Shown piece after piece: positions 1 through 5,998 of a DNA stretch of 5,998 nt. Each line of letters begins with the position of its first letter. Within the stretch, counting starts at the first letter, position 1. The position numbers and the translations under genes were made by a program. The DNA comes from T1SED10-198M sp003554345 [NCBI: Candidatus Sumerlaeota bacterium] (GTDB lineage: Bacteria > Sumerlaeota > T1SED10-198M). The DNA is taken from the NCBI GenBank assembly GCA_003554345.1, contig PWGE01000283.1, forward strand, positions 1 through 5,998. The letters are read 5' to 3'. The notes under the pieces are model-generated. The model saw only the letters and a list, made by a program, of their open reading frames with translations, did no database searches and was not told the DNA's origin.

Positions 1-1434
1 AAAATTATCATCAGCATATACCAGTGGAGGGTCACCATAGGCATGAGCGATCAGGCCTTCCGGATTGGGCTCTTCTCCTGTAAATCCCACGTAAATATTT
101 TCTTTATCGTAAAGAACACGCACTTCCGTTTTTTCGTCGGCAGCAGTGCCCACCTTATCAGTATAAAGAGTATCAAAGTAAGGGGCCTCTTCCCAGGCTT
201 CTTCCTCGAGCTTTCCATCAAGGGTTATTTCTTCCTCAGTCGGAATGGCTTTTGTAGATGGTGGAGCAAATAAGCGATACTTAACCTCAGATATATTGTC
301 CGTTCCTTTAAGAGTAGTATAAGGGGCTTCTGCCTTTAAGTAAGGCATTTTATGCCTTTCGAATTCATCTTCTGGAAGATAAGCTGTAAAGGTCAGCTCT
401 TTGTTCTCCTCTGCAGGAACACTAACGTTTTTACCCCAGGGCTTGAAATTCCACCGGTAATCGTCTGTATGCCAGGTTAAGGTATAATTCATTTCTTCTG
501 GTGCCTCGTTTACCAGTTCCAGGGACACTTCGTGTTTCCCAGGTTCTTCTGTGGGATCGGGAATCACTATAGTTTGCTCGTCACGCAAATAAGCGCTGGA
601 ATGACGCCATTCATAAGGGGCGACGGCATCAGGTTCATACATGTGGTCTTTTTCTATAACTGCAAAAGTAATATCATCTTCTTCGACAGTGGCGTAAAGT
701 ATATGATGGGAATAACCACCTAAATGGTTATAATAGGTTAGCCTGCCGGAAGTGTTCAGGCAAAAGTAATGTATGCCGTCCCGTTCCTGATAATCATAAA
801 CATGTAAGTGACCGGTAAAAACGGCAGTAACAGGATAATCTACAAGATGTTCGTGGAGAGCATCCCAGTCAAACAACTCGTCGTCTTCATGTAAATGAAG
901 AGGATGGTGGAAATAAATGAAAATATGCTCAACCTCTTCCTCATATTTTTCCAGTTCTTCTTTCAACCATTCTACCTGGCTATCTGAGAGGGTGTCAAAT
1001 TCCTGGTCTTCAGAAGTATCAAGTGCTATGAAAAGGCTGTTATATTTCTGAAAGGAATAATAATAATCTTCAAGATCCCACACTTCTTTAAATATGGGGG
1101 CGATTTCTTCAGTGGTGACATCATGATTGCCTGTAGAGGGATAGATAGGAGCACTGAAGGGATCTACCTGATCAAAATATCGGTCCCATTCCCTGCGCAC
1201 CACATCTTCATCGTAGGTATAACCATGAATGAGGTCTCCTACCTGTAACGCGAATGATGGTTGCAACATCTCAGACCACTCTACAAATTCCTCAAAAACT
1301 TCGGGATTGTTAAATTGAGAATCACCCCAGACTATAAAATTAAATGTATCGGCGTACACCGACAAAGAACTGCCAATAAAGAACATAAAGATAATGAAAT
1401 TGATGGTAAGTCTTTTAAAAATAAGTGTTTTCAT
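1..1434 (-). CDS. Secreted calcineurin-like metallophosphatase with C-terminal CBM9-like domain (partial, C-terminus missing)
   Basis: The frame is open for 478 codons from ATG at 1434 to the window edge, with no stop reached. Residues 1-28 look like a Sec signal peptide: basic start, hydrophobic core, and V-Y-A before a likely cut at 28/29. Residues 31-265 carry the dimetal phosphoesterase motifs in order: GDSQ (37-40), GD (66-67), GNHD (102-105), FHHP (175-178) and GHLH (208-211). The first motif has Gln where many members have His (D-x-H). Residues 295-390 are probably a beta-sandwich linker. Residues 402-478 resemble the start of a family 9 carbohydrate-binding or DOMON-like domain (LDGKLEEEAWEEA, then a beta strand ending in YVGF); such domains are usually nearer 180-200 residues, so much is off the edge. 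A GGGAG Shine-Dalgarno (plus 1443-1447) lies 8 bases before ATG. The protein is strongly acidic. By family, it hydrolyses a phosphate ester outside the membrane; the substrate is unknown. Confidence 0.9.
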   Translation of the reverse strand, partial: MKTLIFKRLTINFIIFMFFIGSSLSVYADTFNFIVWGDSQFNNPEVFEEFVEWSEMLQPSFALQVGDLIHGYTYDEDVVRREWDRYFDQVDPFSAPIYPSTGNHDVTTEEIAPIFKEVWDLEDYYYSFQKYNSLFIALDTSEDQEFDTLSDSQVEWLKEELEKYEEEVEHIFIYFHHPLHLHEDDELFDWDALHEHLVDYPVTAVFTGHLHVYDYQERDGIHYFCLNTSGRLTYYNHLGGYSHHILYATVEEDDITFAVIEKDHMYEPDAVAPYEWRHSSAYLRDEQTIVIPDPTEEPGKHEVSLELVNEAPEEMNYTLTWHTDDYRWNFKPWGKNVSVPAEENKELTFTAYLPEDEFERHKMPYLKAEAPYTTLKGTDNISEVKYRLFAPPSTKAIPTEEEITLDGKLEEEAWEEAPYFDTLYTDKVGTAADEKTEVRVLYDKENIYVGFTGEEPNPEGLIAHAYGDPPLVYADDNF

Positions 1435-1446
1435 AGTGCTCACTCC

Positions 1447-1472
1447 CGGTAAATTTTTATAATATCTTACCG
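1447..1472. repeat. Inverted repeat beside the phosphatase ribosome binding site
   Basis: CGGTAA (1447-1452) and TTACCG (1467-1472) are perfect 6-base arms around a 14-base A/T-rich spacer. The arm nearer the gene shares one base with the GGGAG Shine-Dalgarno of the minus-strand phosphatase gene. It could be an operator or a weak 5'-UTR hairpin that affects translation; it could also be chance in AT-rich DNA. Confidence 0.35.
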
Positions 1473-1518
1473 AATTTCTCTCTATTTTCTACAATAAAAA
1501 TGACTTTTGCAGAGAAGA

Positions 1519-1530
1519 GACAGACCTGTC
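1519..1530. repeat. Short near-palindrome GACAG-AC-CTGTC
   Basis: Two 5-base arms flank a 2-base centre in the gap between the radical SAM and phosphatase genes. It lies downstream of the candidate -10 at 1562-1567, so it would fall in the 5' UTR of the phosphatase message. It may be a binding site for a dimeric regulator. No family assignment can be made from a single copy. Confidence 0.25.
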
Positions 1531-1561
1531 AAACGTTGAATAATTCATTTTTTGGTCTCAG

Positions 1562-1588
1562 ATTATATTAAGGGGGAAAGTTTAACAA
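1562..1588 (-). promoter_or_regulatory. Candidate promoter for the phosphatase gene
   Basis: On the minus strand, a perfect TATAAT lies at plus 1562-1567. A 4-of-6 match to the -35 box (TTGTTA, plus 1583-1588) lies 15 bases upstream, which is shorter than the ideal 17. Transcription would begin about 115-120 bases before the phosphatase ATG, leaving a long leader that holds both inverted repeats of this gap. If real, the phosphatase gene is expressed separately from the radical SAM gene upstream. Confidence 0.35.
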
Positions 1589-1613
1589 GAATAAAGAGGA
1601 TGACAGAAAAAGA

Positions 1614-3020
1614 TTACATATAATAAGGATGCCACCGGCTACCAATGGAATTGCCGGTTATTTTTCGCAGAGGTGTTTCAATTTTCTTTAACACCTTGAG
1701 AATAAAAAGCCGAAAACTGCGATTTTTAACATGGAGAAGGAGGGGTTTGGTGATTCGAAATAAGAAAGGATAATCTAAAAACAGGTAGATTAAATGACCT
1801 ATTCTTCCAATAATTTCCGAATCCTGGAGTTTCAATGTGGGCCCCCAGTGGTTTGATGGAGGCAGGTTATCAAGGCTCACATCATAAAGTCCCAGGTCGT
1901 TTGCCATTTCACCCAGCACGGTTTTGGGATAAGGCTGAAAAAAGTGAATAACAGTACAATGAACCTTCATGTCAATATTTAAACCGATGGTCTGCAGAGC
2001 GGTTTCTACGGTTTCTTCCGGGGCTGCAAAAAGATTTTGACCGAGCAATTCGATGCCTGCTTCGTGGTAGAGTCTTCCGGCCTTTTGTAATTGTTCAGTG
2101 GTCACTTCTTTGTGCATAATGCTATTTCGTATTTTATTATTACCGGATTCTATACCAATAGCGGCACGTCGGCATCCTGATTCTTTCAGGGCATTTACAA
2201 TCTCAGGGGTTGAAAGGTCTGCACGGACATGGCATAAATACGGTAAACCTATTTCACGGGGGTATTTTTCTGCAAACTCATAGAGCCACTCTTTATTTAA
2301 AATAAAGGTATCATCCTGAAAGGCTACAGCACCAAAATCAAGAAATTGGCGGGACCATTTAATTTCTTTTAAAACGTTATCCACACTTCTCCAGCGTACA
2401 TATTTGCCTGGTTGGAGTGTTTTCAAAACATGATTGAAGCAAAAGTTACAGTGGTAGGGACATCCTCTGCCGGCAATAATATACAGGAGTTTGGCCTGTT
2501 TGAGGTGGGGACAGCGTTTTAATATTCCTTCTCGGTCTGGAAAAGGGAGTTCATCAAGGTTTTCTATGAATGGCCGACACGAGTTTCGAATTATGTCACC
2601 TTCTCTTTTTACCCATAAATTCTGAATTCTGGAGTAATCCTGACCTTTACTATACGCCTGTACAAGCTCTAATGTTGGATATTCACCCTCACCCTGGCAG
2701 ATAACATCCACACCATCGTGGCGAATAAATTCCGGGAAGTAGGTGGCATGAGGCCCTCCAAAATAGCTTAAAAAAGAAAACGATTTTTTTAACTCTTTAT
2801 TAATATGCAGATGAGAAGTGTGAGTGCCTGTAGTCACATGATGAGCGATTATTTGTGGTTGATAAGTTTGGACAAATTCCCGGGTAGCCTCTTCCCCTTC
2901 GTTTTCAAATCGCCAGTAATCCACTTCGTATCCATTTCTTTTTAAAACTGAAGCAATGGTGGTGACTCCTAATGGCTCTTGCCCCAGAGTGATTTCATCT
3001 AATAAGAATAAAACCTTCAT
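1614..3020 (-). CDS. B12-binding-domain radical SAM protein (BchE/HpnJ-like)
   Basis: This is a complete 468-residue protein with the family's usual two-domain order. Residues 1-125 form a Rossmann-like cobalamin-binding domain (EPLGVTTIASVLKRNGYEV at 15-33, GGPHATYFPEF at 88-98, GEGEYPTLEL at 110-119). It lacks the D-x-H-x-x-G motif of base-off B12 enzymes, as is common in this group. The radical SAM core follows with C187-x3-C191-x2-C194, which binds the 4Fe-4S cluster that splits S-adenosylmethionine, then FQDDTF (235-239 region) and IGIESGN (288-294). The C-terminal 100 residues are hydrophobic and basic, perhaps for membrane or lipid contact. By family, members do B12-dependent methylations, ring closures or similar radical chemistry on lipids, pigments or natural products; the substrate here is not recognisable. 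An AGGA lies 11 bases before ATG, and an extended -10 box lies just upstream. The phosphatase gene follows 179 bases downstream on the same strand. Confidence 0.93.
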   Translation of the reverse strand: MKVLFLLDEITLGQEPLGVTTIASVLKRNGYEVDYWRFENEGEEATREFVQTYQPQIIAHHVTTGTHTSHLHINKELKKSFSFLSYFGGPHATYFPEFIRHDGVDVICQGEGEYPTLELVQAYSKGQDYSRIQNLWVKREGDIIRNSCRPFIENLDELPFPDREGILKRCPHLKQAKLLYIIAGRGCPYHCNFCFNHVLKTLQPGKYVRWRSVDNVLKEIKWSRQFLDFGAVAFQDDTFILNKEWLYEFAEKYPREIGLPYLCHVRADLSTPEIVNALKESGCRRAAIGIESGNNKIRNSIMHKEVTTEQLQKAGRLYHEAGIELLGQNLFAAPEETVETALQTIGLNIDMKVHCTVIHFFQPYPKTVLGEMANDLGLYDVSLDNLPPSNHWGPTLKLQDSEIIGRIGHLIYLFLDYPFLFRITKPLLLHVKNRSFRLFILKVLKKIETPLRKITGNSIGSRWHPYYM

Positions 3021-3235
3021 TTAATAACAGTTCCTGAGTTTTTGGAGTAGTTCATTATAACATAAAAAAAATGAAAATTTGTAGAGATGGCCATCGAAAA
3101 GCCTGCTAAGATGAAGACTTCCTCTGGTCTGATGTTAAAAACAAAAGTATCTTTATTTTTCTTTAGCAGCCGGCTAAAAGTGCTTGGTTGAAAATAAAGG
3201 TGGTTGTGATATTTTATTATAACATTTATCTTCAT
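3017..3235 (-). CDS. Doubtful small ORF overlapping the radical SAM start
   Basis: A 72-codon ORF ends in TGA that overlaps the radical SAM ATG as ATGA, the classic layout for translational coupling. GAAGG lies 7 bases before its ATG, and a perfect TATAAT lies at plus 3256-3261, which would give a leader of about 14 bases. I recognise no family. The predicted protein is basic and rich in Phe, Asn, Ile and Lys; residues 40-62 are moderately hydrophobic but interrupted by polar residues, so a membrane segment is uncertain. Against it: the length and AT-rich composition allow chance, and a good extended -10 promoter for the radical SAM gene lies inside it. It may simply be a leader region. Confidence 0.3.
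   Translation of the reverse strand: MKINVIIKYHNHLYFQPSTFSRLLKKNKDTFVFNIRPEEVFILAGFSMAISTNFHFFYVIMNYSKNSGTVIK
3054..3062 (-). promoter_or_regulatory. Extended -10 promoter of the radical SAM gene
   Basis: The minus strand reads TGTTATAAT here: a perfect -10 hexamer (plus 3054-3059) preceded by the TG of an extended -10 element. No good -35 is seen at 16-18 bases, which extended -10 promoters tolerate. The expected start near 3047 leaves a leader of about 26 bases containing the AGGA ribosome binding site (plus 3032-3035). Confidence 0.5.
3204..3232 (+). promoter_or_regulatory. Weak candidate promoter for the glycosyltransferase gene
   Basis: TTGTGA (3204-3209) and TATCTT (3227-3232) are each 4-of-6 matches to the consensus, with the ideal 17-base spacing. 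An alternative -10 (TATATA at 3258-3263) lies nearer the gene but has no matching -35. Expression of the plus-strand gene must start somewhere in this divergent interval unless there is readthrough. Confidence 0.22.
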
Positions 3236-3255
3236 CTTTTAGCCTTCAACAAGTG

Positions 3256-3261
3256 ATTATA
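3256..3261 (-). promoter_or_regulatory. Second minus-strand -10 box (TATAAT)
   Basis: This is a perfect -10 hexamer on the minus strand, about 20 bases before the ATG of the 72-codon ORF. No -35 match is visible at the right distance. It overlaps the plus-strand TATATA at 3258-3263, so if both are used the divergent promoters would compete for polymerase. Confidence 0.3.
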
Positions 3262-3290
3262 TAAGATCAGGTTAAAGAAAGGATGGGTTG

Positions 3291-4781
3291 GTGAAATCAA
3301 GTTTTTCTGATCTTTCTAAGAAACATCCTGATAAAATTGTCTTCTTTTTTTATATATTAACGGCTCTTTTCTTTATTTACTATTTCAGATCGTGGCAATT
3401 GGAAGATGCCTTGATAACAATGCGTTATGCCCGTAACTTTGCTCTTGGAAAAGGGCTGGTCTACAATGAAGGTCTGTATGTTCAGGGTTTTACTGCTCCA
3501 CTGTATACTATCATGCTTGGGATGGTTTACTGGTTGTTTCGTTTTTCAATTTCCCTTCCTTTCCTCGGTGTTGTTATTGCTTATCTATCATTAACAATAG
3601 TTGCTTTTAGTGTTTATTATTTTTTGAAAAGAGTTGATTATCCGGTTATAGGCTTTGTTGCAGGTTTGAGTCTTTTTATGCCAAGAATTTTCTGGTTAAG
3701 CGCAGGTTCGGAAATGCTTTTTGTAATTGCCCTGGTGTGTCTGGGACTGTTTTTCTATAGCAAGGAATATACAAAATGTGCTTTTTTCTTCATGGGATTG
3801 TCTGTCTTCGCTCGTATGGATGCCATATTAATTGTTGGTTTATTTTTAACATATCACATGGTAAAAAAGAGATCAATCAATCCGGGTGAAATATTTGTTC
3901 TTATTTTACCGGTTGCTGTATGGTTGATTTTTGCACGATTTTATTTTGGAGAATTTTTGCCCAATACGCTGGCAGTAAAAATGAGCCAATACCGACAACT
4001 CATAGAAACAGATCCTGCGATGGCAGAATTTTCGAATAAAATACTTTTCAGCCTCGATTATTTTCCTTTCAGTCAATATTGGTTTATGTTTTTATTTCCT
4101 GCCGGCTATTTTCTTCTAAAGAAACAGTTATGGCAAATTAAATTGCTTATTATGTGGGGTGTTTTTCACAACATTGTGTATTTTTATGTGCTTCGGGTTC
4201 CCCCTCATTATTTTTGGTACCATACTTATATCACATTTTCATTTATGCTGATCTATATACTGGGGATTTGCTTTGTAGCAATTGTTTTGTTGCCATCTAT
4301 ACTGCATTATGGAAAGGAACTTTTGAACTCATTTTCTTCGGACAATTATATAAGAATGTTGTTTGTTCTGGTTTTAACACTTTTTTTCTTAGTGCCTGTT
4401 GGACATACTGCAAAAAGGTTTATTCCTGAAATGTCTCTTTCCCGCCATAATCTTCCCTGGTACCATCATCCAGTATATAAACTGGCAGCTGTATGGATTA
4501 ATGAAAATTTATCTGAAGATTATACAGTGGCATCTGGAGAGATTGGGTTCCTTGGTTTTTATTGTGATCGCTTTATTTATGATGGTTGTAATCTTATAAA
4601 TCGAGGCTTTACAATTGAAAATCCGATATATGATGTTTACGTTGGAGTTGGTGAACCTGTTGTAGATTATACCCCGGATGTTATTAATTCCAATTACCGT
4701 TTAATCAAAACCTTTCAACCTGAAGGGTATCCGGTGGTAGAAATATGGCTGCGAAGAGATCATGTTTATGATGATAAATAA
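3291..4781 (+). CDS. Multi-pass membrane glycosyltransferase, GT-C fold (GT39/AftB-like)
   Basis: This complete 496-residue protein starts at GTG 3291, chosen because AAAGGA (3278-3283) leaves 7 bases before it; TTG at 3288 is possible but leaves only 4. About 10-12 membrane spans cover residues 16-370. The first external loop carries the acidic pair E38-D39 followed by TMRYARNFALGKGLVYNEG and QGFTAPLYT (up to about 73). This layout is typical of polyprenyl-phosphate-sugar-dependent transferases, where the acidic residues are at the active site. The C-terminal part (about 371-496) is outside the membrane and includes VASGEIGFLGFY (413-424), also typical of such enzymes. By family, it moves a sugar from a lipid-phosphate donor to a glycan, lipid or protein on the outer face of the membrane; donor and acceptor are unknown. 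It appears to be a single-gene unit, divergent from the radical SAM gene. Its lower GC mostly reflects the hydrophobic residues encoded. Confidence 0.88.
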   Translation: MKSSFSDLSKKHPDKIVFFFYILTALFFIYYFRSWQLEDALITMRYARNFALGKGLVYNEGLYVQGFTAPLYTIMLGMVYWLFRFSISLPFLGVVIAYLSLTIVAFSVYYFLKRVDYPVIGFVAGLSLFMPRIFWLSAGSEMLFVIALVCLGLFFYSKEYTKCAFFFMGLSVFARMDAILIVGLFLTYHMVKKRSINPGEIFVLILPVAVWLIFARFYFGEFLPNTLAVKMSQYRQLIETDPAMAEFSNKILFSLDYFPFSQYWFMFLFPAGYFLLKKQLWQIKLLIMWGVFHNIVYFYVLRVPPHYFWYHTYITFSFMLIYILGICFVAIVLLPSILHYGKELLNSFSSDNYIRMLFVLVLTLFFLVPVGHTAKRFIPEMSLSRHNLPWYHHPVYKLAAVWINENLSEDYTVASGEIGFLGFYCDRFIYDGCNLINRGFTIENPIYDVYVGVGEPVVDYTPDVINSNYRLIKTFQPEGYPVVEIWLRRDHVYDDK

Positions 4782-4797
4782 AGGCACATTTTGCCTT
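4781..4797 (+). terminator. Short hairpin at the glycosyltransferase stop codon (weak terminator candidate)
   Basis: AAGGCA (4781-4786) and TGCCTT (4792-4797) form a 6-base stem with a 5-base loop, beginning at the last base of the stop codon. No T-run follows, so it is not a typical intrinsic terminator. It may only protect the 3' end of the message. Confidence 0.22.
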
Positions 4798-5073
4798 ATC
4801 ACTTAAAAGATGATGAGCTTTATATTCGTTACCCGGGATGACAATAGATGGAAACATTTATCGGTTTTATCAGGCCTTCTTTGGTTATATTCCGGGTATA
4901 TAACCGTAGTCTTATAAGTATAAAAAAGTAAGCCAAAATAATAATAGAAGAATTTGTAAAAGTTTTAGTTTATTCTTTTTCCTTAATGATAGGGCAAAAA
5001 ATTTTTCTATTTTATACATTTTTTAAAAATGTTTTAAAATAGAGGAAGGCAAATTAAATAAAGGGAGAATGCT
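4782..5073. other. 292-bp AT-rich intergenic spacer
   Basis: No gene is supported here. The stretch holds the stop-codon hairpin, the 8-base inverted repeat at 4883-4905, an AT-rich tract at 4996-5040 and the symporter ribosome binding site. TAAAAT (5035-5040) is a possible -10 for the symporter, but no convincing -35 is seen. I recognise no riboswitch or small RNA. Part of the stretch is presumably the symporter's promoter and leader. Confidence 0.6.
4883..4905. repeat. Perfect 8-base inverted repeat upstream of the symporter gene
   Basis: GGTTATAT (4883-4890) and ATATAACC (4898-4905) flank a 7-base centre, TCCGGGT. No T-run follows on either strand, so it is unlikely to be an intrinsic terminator. 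Its size and place, about 170 bases before the symporter start, would suit an operator for a dimeric regulator or an mRNA hairpin. A related sequence, CGGTTTTAT (4862-4870), could pair with the right arm with one mismatch. Confidence 0.45.
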
Positions 5074-5998
5074 ATGGAAAGGGAAATTGCTTTTTTAGAT
5101 ATTCTTATTATTTCAGCTTATTTCATCTTTGTTCTTGCCGTGGGTGTGATTTATCATAAAAAAGCGACAAGCAGTGTGGCCAACTATTTCATTTCAGGAA
5201 GGTCATTACCGTGGTGGTTGGCAGGGACCTCCATGGTGGCTACCACATTTGCTGCTGATACTCCGTTGGCCGTTACCAATATGGTTATTTCCCATGGCGT
5301 TGCGGGAAACTGGTTATGGTGGAATATGTTATTAAGTGGAATGCTGACAGTATTCTTTTTTGCCCGTCTCTGGAGACGAGCCGGTATATTAACGGATGTT
5401 GAGTTTGTTACTCTGCGGTACTCCGGTAAACCTGCTCGCTTTTTAAGATACTTCCGGGCACTTTACCTGGCAATTCCCATTAATTGTATGATTATTGCCT
5501 GGGTGACCACGGCGATGGCTAAGGTGTTAGAGGTTACCCTCGGCTGGGGAAGAGTAGAAGCTGTAGTGGTCGGTTCTCTGATTACGGCAGTTTACGTCAC
5601 CTTATCCGGTCTCTGGGGAGTCATTATGACGGACTTTGTCCAGTTTATAATGGCTATAGGGGGGTGTATTGCCCTGGCATATTACTCTCTGCAGAGAGTT
5701 GGAGGAATCAGTGGTTTGACAGAAAGACTGGATGTAGATTTTGGTGGTGCTTACGAAGTGACGAGAATTTATCCTGATTTTACCGTCGATGCCGTCTGGT
5801 TACCTGTCTCAGCTTTTTTTATCTATGTGGGGGTTCAGTGGTGGGCAAGCTGGTACCCCGGTGCGGAACCCGGCGGAGGCGGTTATGTCGCTCAACGTAT
5901 GCTTGCCTGTAAGAATGAAAAACATTCCATCTGGGCGACCCTCTGGTTCAATATTGCTCATTATGCCTTACGCCCCTGGCCCTGGATTATTGTTGCTC
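5074..5998 (+). CDS. Solute:sodium symporter, SSS family (partial, C-terminus missing)
   Basis: The frame is open from ATG 5074 for 308 codons to the window edge. GGGAG (5063-5067) lies 6 bases before the start. The N-terminus has a first membrane span (about 6-26), then the family hallmark YFISGRSLPWWLAGTSM (38-54) leading into TTFAADTP (57-64) in the second span. The SSS signature lies at about 167-190, with G167, Y174, S178, G179, G182, T186, D187 and Q190. About eight spans are visible; full members have 13-15 and roughly 450-600 residues. By family, it uses the sodium gradient to bring in a small solute such as a sugar, amino acid or vitamin; the substrate cannot be told. Residues 242-308 are unusually rich in Trp and Tyr and include a four-Gly run at 267-270. 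The gene seems to have its own promoter in the preceding spacer. Confidence 0.93.
   Translation, partial: MEREIAFLDILIISAYFIFVLAVGVIYHKKATSSVANYFISGRSLPWWLAGTSMVATTFAADTPLAVTNMVISHGVAGNWLWWNMLLSGMLTVFFFARLWRRAGILTDVEFVTLRYSGKPARFLRYFRALYLAIPINCMIIAWVTTAMAKVLEVTLGWGRVEAVVVGSLITAVYVTLSGLWGVIMTDFVQFIMAIGGCIALAYYSLQRVGGISGLTERLDVDFGGAYEVTRIYPDFTVDAVWLPVSAFFIYVGVQWWASWYPGAEPGGGGYVAQRMLACKNEKHSIWATLWFNIAHYALRPWPWIIVA

Noticed and set aside
43-273. Plus-strand open frame inside the phosphatase gene
   Set aside because: It lies antisense to a well-supported coding frame with intact motifs and has no recognisable domain. The same applies to the open frames at 532-723 and 1261-1452; the last also runs into the phosphatase leader.
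1527-1532. Perfect TTGACA -35 box on the minus strand
   Set aside because: The bases 17 positions downstream read CAAAAG, with no -10 match at 16-18 spacing. It is kept only as part of the nearby dyad.
2098-2283. Plus-strand open frame inside the radical SAM gene
   Set aside because: It is antisense to the radical SAM core, and no domain or family is recognisable in its translation.
3161-3180. Hairpin TTTAGC-AGCCG-GCTAAA considered as a terminator
   Set aside because: The 6-base stem is not followed by a T-run on either strand; the plus-strand T-rich stretch precedes it.
4154-4599. Two alternative-frame open stretches (4154-4429, 4399-4599) within the glycosyltransferase gene
   Set aside because: Both lie wholly within the glycosyltransferase frame, whose own motifs continue unbroken through this stretch to VASGEIGFLGFY.
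4996-5040. AT-rich tract considered as a replication origin or AT-rich mobile-element edge
   Set aside because: There are no DnaA-box clusters, direct repeats or terminal inverted repeats. It is most simply the promoter and leader region of the symporter gene.

Overview
The window is about 6 kb of moderately AT-rich bacterial DNA with four protein-coding genes, two of them cut by the window edges, and one doubtful small ORF. Start codons sit behind clear purine-rich Shine-Dalgarno sequences, and several TATAAT-type -10 boxes are visible. This fits a Firmicutes-like host better than a Bacteroidetes one, whose genes usually lack Shine-Dalgarno sites. The secreted protein is rich in Asp and Glu, and a sodium:solute symporter is present, so a moderately halophilic low-GC anaerobe of the Halanaerobiales type is possible. 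That placement is an inference and is not proven by any marker gene.

Layout. Bases 1-1434 (minus strand) encode a secreted metallophosphatase followed by a beta-type linker domain and the start of a CBM9-like domain; its C-terminus lies outside the window. Bases 1614-3020 (minus) encode a complete B12-binding-domain radical SAM protein of the BchE/HpnJ-like type. A 72-codon ORF (3017-3235, minus) overlaps its start by ATGA and may or may not be a gene. After a divergent promoter region, bases 3291-4781 (plus) encode a complete multi-pass GT-C-type membrane glycosyltransferase. A 292-bp AT-rich spacer containing an 8-bp perfect inverted repeat follows. Bases 5074-5998 (plus) hold the first 308 codons of a solute:sodium symporter (SSS family).

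How they relate. The two minus-strand genes may share a transcript, but the 179-bp gap contains its own -10 candidate, so separate transcription is equally plausible. The glycosyltransferase and radical SAM genes are divergent neighbours and could both serve cell-envelope glycan or lipid modification. This is suggested only by position and family. The phosphatase-CBM9 protein acts outside the cell and the symporter imports a small solute; whether they are functionally linked cannot be told here. I see no transposase, CRISPR array, tRNA, rRNA or recognisable riboswitch, and no convincing evidence of a new multi-gene system. The most unusual items are the phosphatase-CBM9 fusion, the overlapping small ORF, and short inverted repeats in the intergenic regions.
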